Of a DNA stretch of 64,000 nt, positions 43,081 to 55,983 are shown piece after piece. A program made the translations under genes and the position numbers. Position 1 is the stretch's first letter. Each line of letters starts with the position of its first letter. The stretch lies in assembly GCF_030445035.2 (NCBI RefSeq), contig NC_080680.1:96415157-96479156 (forward strand), read 5' to 3'. The notes under the pieces are model-generated. The model was not told the DNA's origin. It ran no database searches and was given only the letters and a program-made list of their open reading frames with translations. Source of the stretch: Dasypus novemcinctus. Its lineage: Eukaryota > Chordata > Mammalia > Cingulata > Dasypodidae.

Positions 43081-44570
43081 GGGAATTCAACAACACTGAA
43101 GTCCATCCCTTAGTGTATGGCTTTATGCATATGTTCCCTGCTATAAGGCATTGTTCATGGCTGGAGTTGAGAACAGGCCTCACAATTTTGGATGATACAT
43201 ACCATGTGAGAATACTTTATGTGAATACCTAGCGCCTTAGCTATGCACCACTCTGAAGCAGCCCTTAATGGTCACTCATGTGTGGCCACAAGGCTGCTTC
43301 TTCAACAAGTGTGAAACAAACCATTCAGATATGGGTCAGAGCTTCTGCTTCTTGATTCTCAGGTGGGAAGGTTATTTCTGTGACATATAACATCTTTAAA
43401 ATAATTAAAACCATGATTAACAACATTATACTGTTATCTAGTATTATGCAGAAAACTGTTAAATCTCTAGGAATCTTATACAATCTTTAAGTATTTACTC
43501 ATGCAACTTTGATTAACAGAAGGTTAAACAGTATCTTCTAATTTTTATACACTTTTCATTTAACTTAAAATATATTAAATGAACTCAACTATTTATAGTA
43601 TTTCACTTTTTACAAGGTGAAAGAACAAATCTTTTGGAAGAGTTTGAAATAAAAAGATTCTTTTCAGGATTTTACTTTGAGAAAGCAAAATGTTAAAAGT
43701 TTTTTGGTTTGAACATTATCCTCTTTTGAAAGTGAAAAGACTTGTTTTTCTTAAACCACCAAGGACACAATACAGTTAAAGTACAAGAAGCTAAAAATTC
43801 TTTGTAACCATCTACTAAAACAGACTAATGATTTAAGAAACTTTGTCATTTTCACAGGGAAAGAATCAAATTTTAGTTTGCATCAGTATTCTATTTTATA
43901 CTAAGCCTCTTTAAATTTTATAGGTAAACCTATCAAATATTAGTTTGACCACAAACATTCCTTTTCCTCACAACCTTCTGCACTTTCTGTATTCATTCAT
44001 GTTTTGTCTCACATTTTCTTCTTTCTTAATAAACAGTTGTTTTATCTTAGGACAAAATTACTTTCTTTTTCCTTAATAAAAAAGCACATTCTAAATATCT
44101 TTCATACTTAAGGTACCAAAATAACTTTGGAAACTGTCTCCAAGCCAACCTCTTACAACATAAAATTACCATCAAAATTAAGCAAATTTGTCAGAGTAGT
44201 GACTCAATTTGGTTATATGCTATCATAATTTTTTTTCATTTTAAATACCTAGTAGTATGCAATACTAGAACATTGACTGATTATAGGGAATGGTTTTCAG
44301 AAATATATTTTCTTTAGCTTACTACTTTATTAGTATTTCAGTGAGATATTTTGAAACGTGTACAAGGACACATTTCTGAAACAGTTTTCTAGAGGCAAGT
44401 TGGCAGGGTGTGCTCGTTGCTCAGGGCTAAGCCATGATTGAATTTCAGGCTTTACAAAGCTGTTGTGGGAAACTGGCTTACCTGTTCCTTATTATAAATG
44501 GTACACCTCTTCTATTGTAGATGTTGCAGTTCTTAGATGTTGCAGTTATTCCCTATTATTGGAAGTGATG
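43081..44570. other. AT-rich interior of the old ERV1 region
   Basis: No long ORF on either strand. By position, decayed gag-pol sequence would be expected, but I cannot support any specific assignment. Confidence 0.4.
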
Positions 44571-44578
44571 TTGCAATT

Positions 44579-44780
44579 TTAATAGCAAACAACTGCTTGG
44601 TAGTTTCCAATAAATAAGAGGTGGAAACTAGGGTCGAGGGTCTCAGTTCCGAAAAAGCCAACCTGTTGTGAACTGATTGCAACACAAAGCAGCCAACATT
44701 TTTCTTTTTTTATTTTCTTTAAACCCTCAGTGGGCAAGTTTGTCCTGTTCTTGAGGATGCAGCTCAGGGGGATGTCCACT
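44579..44780 (-). pseudogene. Gag matrix-like remnant of the ERV1 provirus
   Basis: A 66-codon minus-strand frame has the SCILKN.....GLKK block followed by a weakly conserved segment that resembles the matrix region of gamma-like ERV gag. Its place between the 5' LTR (46742-47273) and integrase (to 41640) on the minus strand fits a gag position. Only a short patch is readable. Confidence 0.45.
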
Positions 44781-45164
44781 TTCCAGTCACACCCATGAGT
44801 CTAGGGAGAGAGGAAGAAACATTCGTCAGATGAACTGGTGTCCCAGATCTCAGCCTGACTGAATATTGAGCCTCTAAACCGAAGCTCCCAAGTTGCTTAG
44901 GTCCTGGGAGACATTCGGTGCCGCTGCTCTGGTTCCCAGAATGCAGATGCCATGCCCTAGGGCATCCTTGCAGCTCCCTAGATTGTGGGGGATGTCTGGT
45001 GTCAACTTCCAGGCTGAAGCTCAGCTCTCAAGATGACTACCCTTCCTAGAAAGGGGTCACATTAACCTGATTGTCCCTCACCTCATCCTGCTGAGGAAAA
45101 GCAGCTTAATTGCTGTCCAAAAGGCTAAAAATTGGGATCAGGGATCTGGCCCACAGCAAAACAG

Positions 45165-45240
45165 AACACTTTTATATTTTTAGGTACCAGGGCTGGAATT
45201 GTGGGAAGCCAGTGCTCAATCACTGAGCCACATTGACTTC
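45165..45240 (-). repeat. tRNA-like SINE head, fragment
   Basis: On the minus strand it reads as a degenerate 'tgtggctcagtgattgagc' head with a B-box-like 'aattccagccc' block. It lies next to a second such head. Confidence 0.55.
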
Positions 45241-45244
45241 CCTG

Positions 45245-45365
45245 GGTTTGTCTCTTCATTTGTTTGCTTGTTGTTTGTTTTTGCTTTTAGGAGGCACTGG
45301 GGACCAAACCCAAAACCTCCCATGTGGGAAGCAGGTGCTCAACCACTTGAGCCACATCCACTCCG
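45245..45365 (-). repeat. tRNA-like SINE fragment
   Basis: Minus-strand 'atgtggctcaagtggttgag' and 'ggttttgggtttggtccc' are the A and B box regions of an old armadillo-type SINE; a short T/G-rich tail follows (45255-45290). Confidence 0.7.
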
Positions 45366-46010
45366 AATGTTTTTATAGACTCCTCGCAGCTTCCAAGTAA
45401 AATATTTAAGTAACCAGGATCTACTTACTGCCAATGGAAGTTTGTGCCCAATTGCTGGGGCAGCCAAGATAATGGACTAGGATCGATTTCATCACTTCTA
45501 GGAGGAGAAGGTGAGGTCTGAGTTCTGAGCCAGGCCAAATGAATCAGCCTAGATTTTTGTACTTACAAACCCAACATTTAAGATGATCTTCACAAAGGTG
45601 ACAGAAGGGCCTGCCACAAGAGGGCTAGAGGCAGATGAATTAACGCTGCAATGATAGCTTTGAGCATTTTAGAAGGCACAAAAGGAGGAGATAATTAGAA
45701 TTAGAGTGGAGATAAAGTGACATAAACGGAAAGTCAGAAAGTACCTGGGAAAGAGAGTGTTATTGCAACAATAGAGAGTTCTGTGTCTCCCTTGAGTAGA
45801 GACAAAAGTGGAGGGTCAGAAAGTGGTTTGAGGATGAGAAGGATCTCCTGGACTCCTGTGCTCCCATTGGACTCGTACGTGACTCAGAGAATGTCCCAAG
45901 TCAAGTTTCAAGGATGGTGTCACCCATTGCCCAGAGCCTCCTTGGATTTGCACAGCATGAGGGCTGGCCCCTGCCACCTTCAAAGAGGGAGCCAGAGTGC
46001 TTTAAGTAAA
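45366..46010. other. No recognised feature
   Basis: No ORF above 80 codons with family similarity and no repeat recognised. Confidence 0.4.
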
Positions 46011-46014
46011 CCAA

Positions 46015-46560
46015 GATTATGACTGTTAGAAAGAAAGCTATATCTGTAACAAAACAAAAGCTCACCCGATTGTAGAGGAGAAAAGAATTTTATTAATGAG
46101 CTTACAAGAACAGGCACTCGACCTGGATAAAATGGCTGGCCAGCCAAACAACAACAGTGATATTTATAACCTAAACCTAACACATGGGTCCCTCCCCTGT
46201 TCCCCATTGATTGGGTACTTCAGGGGTTACAGCCTATCGGAGAGATCTAAGTAACACGGTTCCCACTCTGAGCCCCGCCTCGAGTTCCCACTGTTTGGGC
46301 AGGCTCGGCACTGCTTTCACCCCTGGGGCAGTTTTCTAAGTTGACTCTGCTTTCACTACTGGCCCGGCCCCCACTTCTCACCATCGGTCCTCTCACTTTG
46401 GCCCCAACCCCAGCACTCACCATTGGCCTTCCCTTGTTTGGGGGCCACTTTTCAAATTCTTGGTGTGCCAAAGCCGCTAGAACCCCTACCCTACCTGCTC
46501 CAGTAGCAGAGTTAGCTCCAGCTGCCCCTTTATGAAAATTAAACTTAACCGTTTCCCACA
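46015..46560 (-). repeat. LTR-like segment, antisense
   Basis: On the minus strand a CCAAT-like 'accaatcaatgg'-type block (around 46205) is followed by TATAAATAT (around 46160), and about 75 bp later by AATAAAA (around 46093) and a T/C-rich end. This promoter plus poly(A) order is that of an ERV1 LTR. The left half (46250-46560) is GC-richer. I could not fix the ends or find a partner copy. Confidence 0.45.
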
Positions 46561-46741
46561 TGACCTTTGTGAGCAGGGCTGGGGACCCATTCAGAATGGC
46601 AAAGAGTGAGAAAGAGAGAGGGAGAGAGAGAAAGACTAGGCAGGACACATAAGCAAGCTTTTGTTAGAAGCCAAAAACTCACCAGTCTCATCAGGTGTAG
46701 GAGAGTTACCAGAGACTACTCCTTGCTGGCTCACCAAGAAA

Positions 46742-47273
46742 TGTTGCCGGAGCTGGTTATTCCAGGTTCTCAGTCACATTGTAAGAAAGAATTCAGAGAC
46801 GCACCACAGTTAAAAGAAAGTTGGAAAGAGTTTAATTGGGAAAGTACACACTCAAGGCACACTAGTGCAGATTTGCTATCTCTCGGGTTTTCTGGTTTTA
46901 TTGGCTACCATAGGGTGTTAGGGTCTGCACTGATTGGTGTATTTAAGACAGAGGGGGACAATCACTGAGTGGTTTGGTTTTTAGGGGTTGTTGTCCAGTG
47001 GCAGTCGGCTTCTGGTCACTGTCCATGAGCTCTGCAGAGCACATTGCCTAGCTGTGATTAGCCTCTGGTTATTGTTCATAAGCTTTGCTGGTGTTTACTG
47101 TGTGAAGTGTTTATGAAAGTAGGTGAGTGGTAGGGGTCCCTCCTGCTTTTCCTTCTCTCTGCTGTTTGAAAACGTTGCAAGTTGCATTCTAATAAGGATG
47201 TTTGTGTTCTGAGAATTGGTCCTCATGGTTTTCTGTCCTTCCTCCTCGGGCCTAATTCTATCCTGCCTCAACA
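46742..47273 (-). repeat. LTR of the old ERV1-type provirus, 5' LTR
   Basis: 532 bp, TG...CA on both strands; the minus strand reads TGTTGAGGCAGGAT at its start and ends CTCCGGCAACA. It is partner to 39605-40113. Inside the provirus, immediately after the LTR on the minus strand, 'tcttggtgagcc' may be a decayed primer site; I cannot name the tRNA. Confidence 0.75.
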
Positions 47274-47624
47274 CGGATACTGGGTTTACCTCTTAAAGCA
47301 CAAAAGGGTTTACTCCCATTCGCAAAAACATTCATAAGATTGCTGTTGTTGACAAAAAGGCAAAACAGGTATATAAAGAAAATAAGAGAAAGGACAGAAA
47401 CATTTATATACACGCCCGTGAAAACTTGTATCTGCCCTTATGGTATGTTACCATACTTGATTTTTACTTAAATATTAATAACAGCATATTTTGAATACTC
47501 ACAAAAGAGGAATGAGTCTTCCCAAAGGCCCAGTCACATTTTGATGCAGGATACATAGGAAGTCCATGTGAGTACATAGATTAGTTTGAGACTATATACT
47601 AGGAGATACAAACATCCCTTATGC
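47274..47624. other. No recognised feature
   Basis: Short AT-rich DNA between the ERV1 LTR and the segmental duplication. Confidence 0.4.
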
Positions 47625-47999
47625 TAATGGGTAGTTACCAATTATCTGATTTTATTGGCATGGTTTTTGAGGAAAAGCAACTTGGATGGAGTTCAATAAA
47701 TCAAAAAACAATTTCTGGTAGTGCTATAAGGAAATATTAGTCATAGTATTAGTTTTATAACCTTTCCTTTTCCTGAAAATCCTTGGGTTTCTTTGGATGT
47801 CTTGGACTTATTAACAGTAGCTAATATTTGATAAATAAGCAAATTGGTTAGATAAAGCAGGGTTTATAATATTCCTATAGAGCAATGGGAGTATGATTAT
47901 TAGTTTTAAGGTACAATTAATACCCTTGGATCATGTAAGTATGGCTATAAATTAAATGTTCCCTCCTCTGTAAAATGATTTCAAAGACTAACTCATGCA

Positions 48000-48965
48000 G
48001 TGGACCAAGATGGCTGTATAAGAGGTTACATGGTTCTATTCCTCCACAGAATCTTTGAACAGCTAGCAAAAAAGGCAGTGGGATCTTCCTCAGAACTTCA
48101 GAAAAAGAGTTAAAGTTGCAGTAACTGGGAGAGTGCCAATCAAGAAAATGCAACTTAAAAAAAAATTATGAGACGTTCCTGGCACCTTTGCTAGACCCTC
48201 CGTAACACTCTCCCCGGTGCAGTGTGGAGCTTGCCTGCACTCCCCTTGTAGATTTTGGCCCCATTCTGGAGTAAACAGAATACCATCTAAGAGCATGGGG
48301 TGCTTGTATGTGGGTGCCAAATATTGGGTAGCAGCTTGAAATACTGAGCTCAGACTTTTGTCTCTAGGTTGCCCTCCCAGAACTGGCCCTGCAAGCATAA
48401 GCAGTTGGAGACAGCTAAAGCATTATAAGAAACAATTAAGTAAAAGCAGCCTGGAGCAAAGAATTACCTGCTTTAAGTCATAAAATAAGAGTGTCCCCTG
48501 GGGGTTCTATTTCAGAGGGAGTAGGATGTGGCATTTAGATCCCTGACAATGTTGGAATTCCAGAGACCATGTGCAAATACAATAGATTATTAGTCAAGTA
48601 ATGAAGATCTGATGTATATTACAAGGTTAATGACACTTGAAGACATCTGTTTAGTTAAATATATCAGACACAGAAGGACAAGAATTGTATGATTTAAATG
48701 ATATGAAATGATTAAAATATGCAAATTTATAGAGTCTGAAACTGAAGTACAGGCTAAGAGTGGCCAGGTGGAGTAGGAAATGGAGAGATGATGCTTAAAT
48801 GGTAGTGAGTTGTCTGGAGTGATGGAAAAATTTTGCTAATGAATAGTGGTGATGGTAGTACAACAATGTAAATGTAATTAACACCACTGAGTTATGCACT
48901 TGAATGTGGTTATAAGAAGAAATTTTATGTTAAATATGTGTAACCAGAATAAAATTTTTAAAACC
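48000..48965 (+). repeat. Old L1-like element with 5'-end and 3'-end sequence juxtaposed
   Basis: It opens with 'accaagatggctg', typical of L1 5' ends. From about 48600 it follows the last bases of old L1 ORF2 and 3'UTR ('gacacagaaggacaag', 'ggtggtgatgg'-like) and ends in 'accagaataaaatttttaaaacc'. About 3-5 kb of the middle is missing. The paralogous copy at 60745-61690 has the same structure, so it predates the duplication. Confidence 0.55.
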
Positions 48966-50094
48966 ATATTAACAGGACAATGCAACAGTGAACACTGACC
49001 TAAGGTCTCTTGGTAATAGTATAACTATAATAATATGGTTTTATCTATTGTAAAAAAGCTACCACACAAATGCAAAGTGTTAATAAGGTAAACTGTGTTT
49101 CAGCAAGTGGGATACGTGGGAACTCGAGTTGCTGCATAATTTTGTGTATAAACACAATATCTCTAATTAAAAATAAATAACTCGGAGGCATTTAGTTTCC
49201 TTTTAAAGGTTGTTAGATATATACTATACTAAATAAGAATGAATGAACAATAGGCTACAATCCTTAAAAGAGTAAAAATGATATTCATACAAAAAGAGAA
49301 GGAAGAAAAACTGAACACATTCTCAGAAACTGACTGACCAGATATCAAATTGTCCACATTTGATAATGTGTTCTGAACCAGGCCACCTGCGACTTTAGGG
49401 AAAATGATGGATTGTCCTAGAATTCCAAAGAGATCATCTGTGTAGAGTTACTCGGTAATGTTTGTAGTGTCTTTTCCTTGGCATTTCTAATTGAGATAAG
49501 ATAAGACTGTTCCCACATTAGAATTGCTGAGTGTGAATGGTGGTGAAACCACTTCTAAACCTAGCTGACAGGATTAAATGAGGGAAAACATATCGCATAC
49601 TTAGATTATCTGTCATTCAGTAAGTCTTCATTAAAGATTATTTTATTATTATTAGTTTCAAACTCATTACTTTCTGCTGCTTATGCATATATACACTCTT
49701 GGTTTCATAACCATTGTAGCTCAGCACAACTCTGTTATTCAAACCAAAAAGTATGACTAACCCTTGACTTTTATCTTTCTTTCACACTGCTCTCAATTCA
49801 TCAGCACTCTTGTTAGTTCTAACTTCCAACTACGTTGCCACCTCCACTGCTATCAGCATAGACCAAATGACCACCATTTCTTACTTCTCTATTGTAAATT
49901 CCTTCCATACACAATCCATTTCCTACTGTCTTTTCTGAACATAGCAGACAGAATTATCTTTTTTCAAGCTGAATTATGTTGTCCATCAACTGAAAAGCCT
50001 CCAAGCGCTTCACAAATAATTCAGAGGAAAAATCAAATTTCAAAGCTTGTACAACCTGGAGTACCATAGTTATAAAATGATCTCAGATTATTTT

Positions 50095-50345
50095 TTAATA
50101 CATTTTAAAAGATACTTAGATTACATAAATGTTACACCAAAAATATAAGGATTCCCATAATCCCCACTCCCCACACCTCCCACACCTTCCCACATAAACA
50201 ACATCTTTCATTAGTGTGACATTTTCATTGCAATTGATAAATACATCCTGGGGCATTGTCACCGAGCATGGACTATAGTTCATATTGTAGTTTACAGTCT
50301 CTGCCACACAATTCTGCATGTTATGGGAAGATATATATGGCCTCT
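50095..50345 (-). mobile_element. L1 3'-end fragment
   Basis: Reverse complement of the end of the long-3'UTR L1 (block 'aatgtgccacact...atgaaa' and the 'ataggagattccc' end), with A-rich 3' side at about 50095-50110. It is absent from the paralogous position in copy 2 (about 62740), so it inserted after the duplication. Confidence 0.65.
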
Positions 50346-50669
50346 ATCTGTTTTTGCAGTGTCATTCAGGATGATTCCCAAGTCCTGAAAAAGCCCCCGT
50401 ATTACCTCCTCACTCCTATCCAGTGAATCTAACCTCCTTTCTATTCCTGGAGCATCACTGGCACTCAGCCATTTCAGCAGCTTTGCAGATGGTTGTCTCC
50501 ACTCCCTGGAATATTTTACCTAAAAATATCCTCAAGACTTATCTACCATGACCCCTTCAAATCTTTGACCAAATATCACTTTCTCAATTAAATAATCTTC
50601 ATTGCACTACTGAAAATTGTAACCTGTTCCCATCATTGTTGATCTCTTAAGCAAGCTGAATTTTGAATG

Positions 50670-51650
50670 TTTTTTTAAATTTTTTGTACTAACATATGTA
50701 ACTCAAAATTTCCCATTTTATACACTTTTAGATATACAATTCAGTAATAGTAATTATATTCATTATGTTATGCTACCATCACCCATGTAATTGCCTAAAC
50801 CTTTTCATCACCCATTCTACAGAAATTCTGCATCCTTTAAGCAATAAGTCCCCATTCCTCTTACCTCTTGCCTTAGTTTGCCAGGGCCACTATGAAAAAT
50901 ACCACAAAACGGGCTGGTTAATTACAGGAATTCATTGGCTCACAGATATGGAGGTAAGAAATTCACAATCAAGCCATCAGCAAGTCTATTGCTTTCTCCC
51001 TGCATTCTATGGTGCTCTGGTTCAGGTTTGTCAAAATTCTTGTAGTTCCAAGTCTTCTATGTCTGACTCCTATAAAATAGTGATATATTACCGCTTGTGT
51101 CTTCTTCTCAGGATTTCTCTGATTTTGGATTATGAATTTTCCTCTTATAAGGCACCCAGAAATATAGATTAAGGCCCACCCTGATTCAGTTTGGCCACAC
51201 TTATAGAGGAGTTTAGAAGATCCTATTCACAAATGAGCCTATTTACAAATGACTAACCCACATTATGGTGGGGATCAAATTTAGGAACATAATACAATCT
51301 ACCACACCCAATGACCCTTAGTAACTGTAATCAAGTGTCTTCTTCTAAGATTTTGTTTATTATTAGTATTTCCTGTAACTAAGTTCATACAATATTTGTC
51401 AGCCTGTTTCTGGCTAATTTCTCTCAACATGAAATCTGTATTATAAGTACACAGCAGTATTACTCAAAATTGTCAAAGGGTGGAAGCAGCCAAATTGTTC
51501 ATCAGCAGATGAATGGAAAAACAAAATGTAGCAAAAACAAACAGTGTCAAAATATTCAGCTGTAAAGAAAAAATGAAGCTCTCACATATGCAACAACAGG
51601 GATGAACCTCAATGACATCATATTGAGTGAAATAAATTCGTTGTTTTTTA
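50670..51650 (-). repeat. Old L1 3' end with 5' inversion, split by a MaLR LTR
   Basis: 50670-50875 is antisense L1 3'UTR ('ttatgttatgctaccatcaccc'). 51315-51435 is antisense late ORF2, and 51445-51650 is sense-oriented late ORF2 ('ggtggaagcagccaaattg', 'gatgaacctcaatgacatc'). On the minus strand this reads as inverted 5' piece then sense 3' piece, the twin-priming pattern. Confidence 0.6.
50876..51310 (-). repeat. MaLR-type (MST/MLT1-like) LTR, antisense
   Basis: It starts 'ccttagtttgccagggcc.ctatg' and ends 'aggaacataatacaatctacca', the reverse complement of MST-type LTR ends. It sits inside the old L1 of 50670-51650, with L1 sequence on both sides. Confidence 0.65.
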
Positions 51651-52915
51651 ACCAATATACACCATGACATCCACTAATATAACAAGTTTGTTTTCATTTT
51701 CCCCCACTGAATATAAGTTTTTCAAAGGAAAATTGTTTTTGCTTCTGATTTGTGTAAATCTAGAAATATCCACGATCACAGAAAATAATTGTCAAAGAAT
51801 AAATAACAGGTGTACATTTGGGTTTGCCTTACTTGGAACTCGCTTTTGCTGTTGCACAATAAATGAACATTCATTTTCTCAGTCTAGAATTAAGCAGGCA
51901 GGTACAGACTGTCCCCAACCAGTCTCAGAGAGAGAAAAAATATATTTGCATTGGTTTTGCAATTTAATAATGGGACTGACTGTTCTGTGATACTTCAATG
52001 GATTATTCTCATAGGCAAAAACGAATTTAAAGACAAGAAAGCCAAAATCTTTCCAATGTATTTCTATTTTAGCAAATCATCAGATGCAATATATTAATGA
52101 GCAAATGCATTAAAAAGGTAAGCATTCTGAACTGTTACTTAAACACTTAGAAGTACATTTACTTACTATAACTATAGAAAATGAAAGACAAAATGATGGA
52201 GAAATAAAAAATCTGAATGCAATCCTATTTACATGAAAGACATAAACTATGATTTATAACTAAATATCAATTTACAATTTTATGGTATTTTTATAAAATA
52301 ATATCCAACAAATCTTAAAACTAACTCAACTATAAGGATCCAAATGAAACATTTTTCTGTAAATCAATACAACTATGTCACATTTGAGAATTCTTGTGTT
52401 TTCAATATGGTATCAAGAGCTTGAGTAGTTAAAAGAGGTAACATGCACAGAATTCAATCAATTCTGACCTCTAATCTTTGTCTAAAATTGTTTCTTTTCT
52501 TATAGAGAGGACATACATTCTTTGTAATATCTTTCTTCAGAAAGAGATGGTTTATATAATTTGGTAGCATAGCAAGTCATTCATATCTTTCCAACAAGTA
52601 AGACAGTTCCTAAACCTGATTAGGAATATCATTCTCATACTTGATTGACACAAATGAAACTCATGGGAAATGCCAGACACTGAAGGTTATGAGGGAAAGG
52701 GTGAAAAATGAATATACTTAAACCAAATGCAATTGATTATGAAGATTATCACAGAATGCCATGAACCGGCAAGTTTTAAACTCTGATTATTCTAGAAAAA
52801 TAGGCAGGGAAGCACATTTAAGCAGAGACCAAAAAGAAAAGAGAACATTGAAAAGGACAGGTTGGAGTGTACCACAGACAAGGACAGACGCTGTATTTTG
52901 TGCATAACAAACATC

Positions 52916-55065
52916 TTGAAACTTTTTGCTTAAATAAAAACCATTTGTTTATATCACAATGTTGTGGATTGATAATTTGGGCAAATGCAGAACTCAGATT
53001 GATGGTGCTTCTAGTCTGTCCAGGCTCTGAAATCGTAAGCAGGGACGCATGCCTCTGTAATCACCTACCAGATCTCCTAAGTGCTGGTTGATGGCTTCCT
53101 GGGGATCTTATTTATACTCCATGTGGTATCTTATCCTCAGGCAGCCTAGCTTGAACTTTTCACATAGTGGCCTCAAAGTCCAACAGATGCTGGAGACTCT
53201 ACACAGACAATTGAGGCCTTGGAATGGACCTGTTGCAATATCACTTCCAATAAACCCATTAGTCAAAAAATGTACTAGCTTTGCCCAGATTTAGGGGGTG
53301 GGGGAAAAGGCTGCACATGTGAAGAAAGGACTGCACAGTGTCCTAGTTTTTGCAATCTACCATAATAACCTACACAACTTTTCATAGAGAAATCACTGGA
53401 GGCATCACTAGGAGAATTAAAAAAATGAACAGCTAACTATCACTTGGCAAAAGCAATCCTCCTCCTCAGAAGTATCCCTAGAGCTGATTTCATGTCATAT
53501 TCAGACACTGAACTAAGAAAATAAGCATATACTTATATTACATTTGCAAAACAAAAACTCACAGACCCACCAGAAATATATATGCAGTTCTATAATCACA
53601 CAGATATACTTGATCACTGAAAAATTCCTAGCCCATTCTAAAATGTGCTAGTTCCTGGTGAGTTCAGTTACCTTTTCATCCATTTTCCTGAGCCTTCCAC
53701 TTCTGTTGACAAAACCAGAAACAAAAGATTCAGTGAAAGACAGTGAGCCCACAATCTCTAGGGCTTTACCTTTATGACCTTGAGCTAGAGAGCAATAAGC
53801 AGGAGAAGACTTTCTAAACAGGCAGAGAAGACTCAAAAATTCGCTAAGTCAGGGAAATACTCTAGTAGGCTAATTGCCTCTAATTTCCCATCAGACCTTG
53901 AGGAGGAGCTTGGGCAAGGGAGACTGGACTATTAGATCTCCAGAGAGTTTGTCCCAATTATGAGGGTCACCCAGGACTTTCCTCTCTGCCTGCATCGAGT
54001 TCAAATGGAAAGAATTTTTCAGGGACTCTCCAACTTTGAAGTAGTCAAAGCACTGGGTCAGACAAAACTGAATCTGGATCTGAACAATGCCATTCATTAA
54101 TTGTTGGCCCTGAGCAAGAAAGCAGCTTTTTTCAGCCTTGTTTTATTAGCTGTGAAGTGCAAAAATAACAGTATTTTCATGTATGAAACTATAATTAAAG
54201 TTAAATGAAAAAACATATACTAAATCACTTAAGTACACAATGAAATTCATTCTTACGGTAATTATCTTTGTATCTGAAAAAGTGAAATTACATACATGCA
54301 CATGCATATGTATATAATTATTGATATTGAATGAATGACCAAATTAATTCACAATTAAAATCATCAGAACTTAGTAACAACCCATGCCATCCCTAAGAAA
54401 AACCTAACTTGTCCGTGAAGAACAAGACATTATGTACTCAAATTTCAATAGATCCATCAATTCAATTTTACAACACCTTTGTTTTGCACATTTAGCTGGA
54501 AGCTATAGTGCCTGGACTTCTGGCAAGATCTTTCTTTAATTCTAGGACAAGGCCCATTTTTACAGTATCTTTCTCATGGTTCTTTCCTCTCCACTTTACC
54601 AAATGTTCAGACCATAACCTCCAGATTAAATCATACATACAAACCACCCTATAATGGAGACATTCTCTTTCCCATGTTACAAGTCGTTAAAATCACCACT
54701 AGGACAGAGGTTGTGTACTTACTCCTCACCTCTCTCCCATGACTCAAGAGTCTCACAATATCTGGTCACACAGTAGTGACTCATCAAGTAGCAGGTTGTG
54801 AAACCTAACCTCTGACATCCAAACCAAGAGATCACCAGAGGAACCCTTTAGACCAAAACCTAGCTCACAGGCCATGTTATTTCTTCATTTCTGACCTCCT
54901 GTGTCAGAGAGAGAGGGAACTAATAGACATCCAGAACACTCTTTTACCATAGTAAACCAATAAACAAAGAACCAGGCTTATTCATTGAAAGTAATATCAC
55001 AACTCTACAAACAGTCACCCTGAAAATGCTAAAAGGTAAGTCAAGTAAATAATTGACTGGGAAAT
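52916..55065. other. No recognised gene or repeat
   Basis: AT-rich sequence with no ORF above 75 codons. This is probably unique DNA lying between the two copies of the duplication. Confidence 0.5.
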
Positions 55066-55080
55066 AATAATCACATAGTA
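55066..55080. repeat. Target-site duplication of the SINE, left
   Basis: AATAATCACATAGTA matches 56008-56022 with one mismatch. Confidence 0.8.
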
Positions 55081-55440
55081 GGGGTGGCAGACTTGGCCCA
55101 GTGGTTAGGGCGTCCGTCTACCACATGGGAGGTCTGCGGTTAAAACCCCAGGCCTCCTTGACCCGTGTGCAGCTAGCCAACGTGTAGTGCTGATGCGCGC
55201 AAGGAGTGTCATGCCACACAGGAGTGTCCCCTGCGTAGGGGAACCCCACGCACAAGGAGTGCGGCCTGTAAGGAGAACTGCCCAGTGCAAAAGAAAGTGC
55301 AGCCTGCCCAAGAATGGTGCCACACACATGCAGAACTGACACAACAAGATGACGCAACAAAAAGAAACACTGACAACAACAGAAGCAGACGAAGAAGATG
55401 CTGCAAATAGACACAGGACAACCAGGGTGGGGGGGAAGGG

Positions 55441-55457
55441 GAGAGAAATAAATCTTT
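55441..55457. repeat. Target-site duplication of the L1 fragment in the SINE, left
   Basis: GAGAGAAATAAATCTTT (17 bp) recurs exactly at 55984-56000. Confidence 0.9.
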
Positions 55458-55983
55458 TTTTTTTTTAATTTTATTCATTTTGTAAAAATATTACATTCAA
55501 AAAATATGAGGTCCCATTCAACCCTACCACCCCCACCCGACCACTCCCCCCCCAGCAACACTCACTCCCATCATCATGACACATCCATTGCATTTGGTAA
55601 GTACATCTCTGGGCATCTCTGCACCTCATGGTCAATAGTCCACATCATAGCCCATACTCTCCCACGTTCCATCCAGTGGGCCCTGGGAGGGTTTACAATG
55701 TCCGTTGATTGCCCCTGAAGCACCATCCAGGGCAACTCCAAGTCCCAAAAACGCCTCCACATCTCATCTCTTCCTTCCATTCCCCATACCCATCAGCCAC
55801 CATGGCCTCTTTTCCCACACCAATGCCACCTTTTCTCTGTGGACCTTGGATTGGTTGTGTCCGTTGCACCTCTATGTCAAGAGGAGGCTCAGATTCCACA
55901 TGGATACTGGATGCAATCCTCCTACTTTCAGTTGTAGGCACTCTATGCTCCATGGTGTGGTGGTTGTCCTTCTTCAACTCCAT
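55458..55983 (-). mobile_element. 5'-truncated L1 3'UTR fragment inserted in the SINE tail
   Basis: On the minus strand it covers the last about 520 bp of the long L1 3'UTR (from 'catggagttgaagaaggac', equivalent to about 13417 of C) to poly(A), seen as poly(T) at 55456-55467. With a perfect 17-bp TSD it is a typical 5'-truncated L1 insertion. Confidence 0.9.

Larger units (their letters stand above)
47625..52915 (+). repeat. Segmental duplication, copy 1
   Basis: Blocks from here recur in the same order and orientation at 57995-64000: 'ggatggagttca.taaatcaaaaaaca' (47688 and 58054), 'ttataatattcct' (47868 and 58229), the 48000-48965 element (60745-61690), 'ccaccatttctta' (49870 and 62516), and 'gggaacattgaaaa'-type sequence near the end (52845 and 63930). 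Divergence is large by eye (roughly 15-20%), so the duplication is old. Private insertions here: L1 3'UTR fragment (50095-50345) and an older L1/LTR cluster (50670-51650). Confidence 0.85.
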
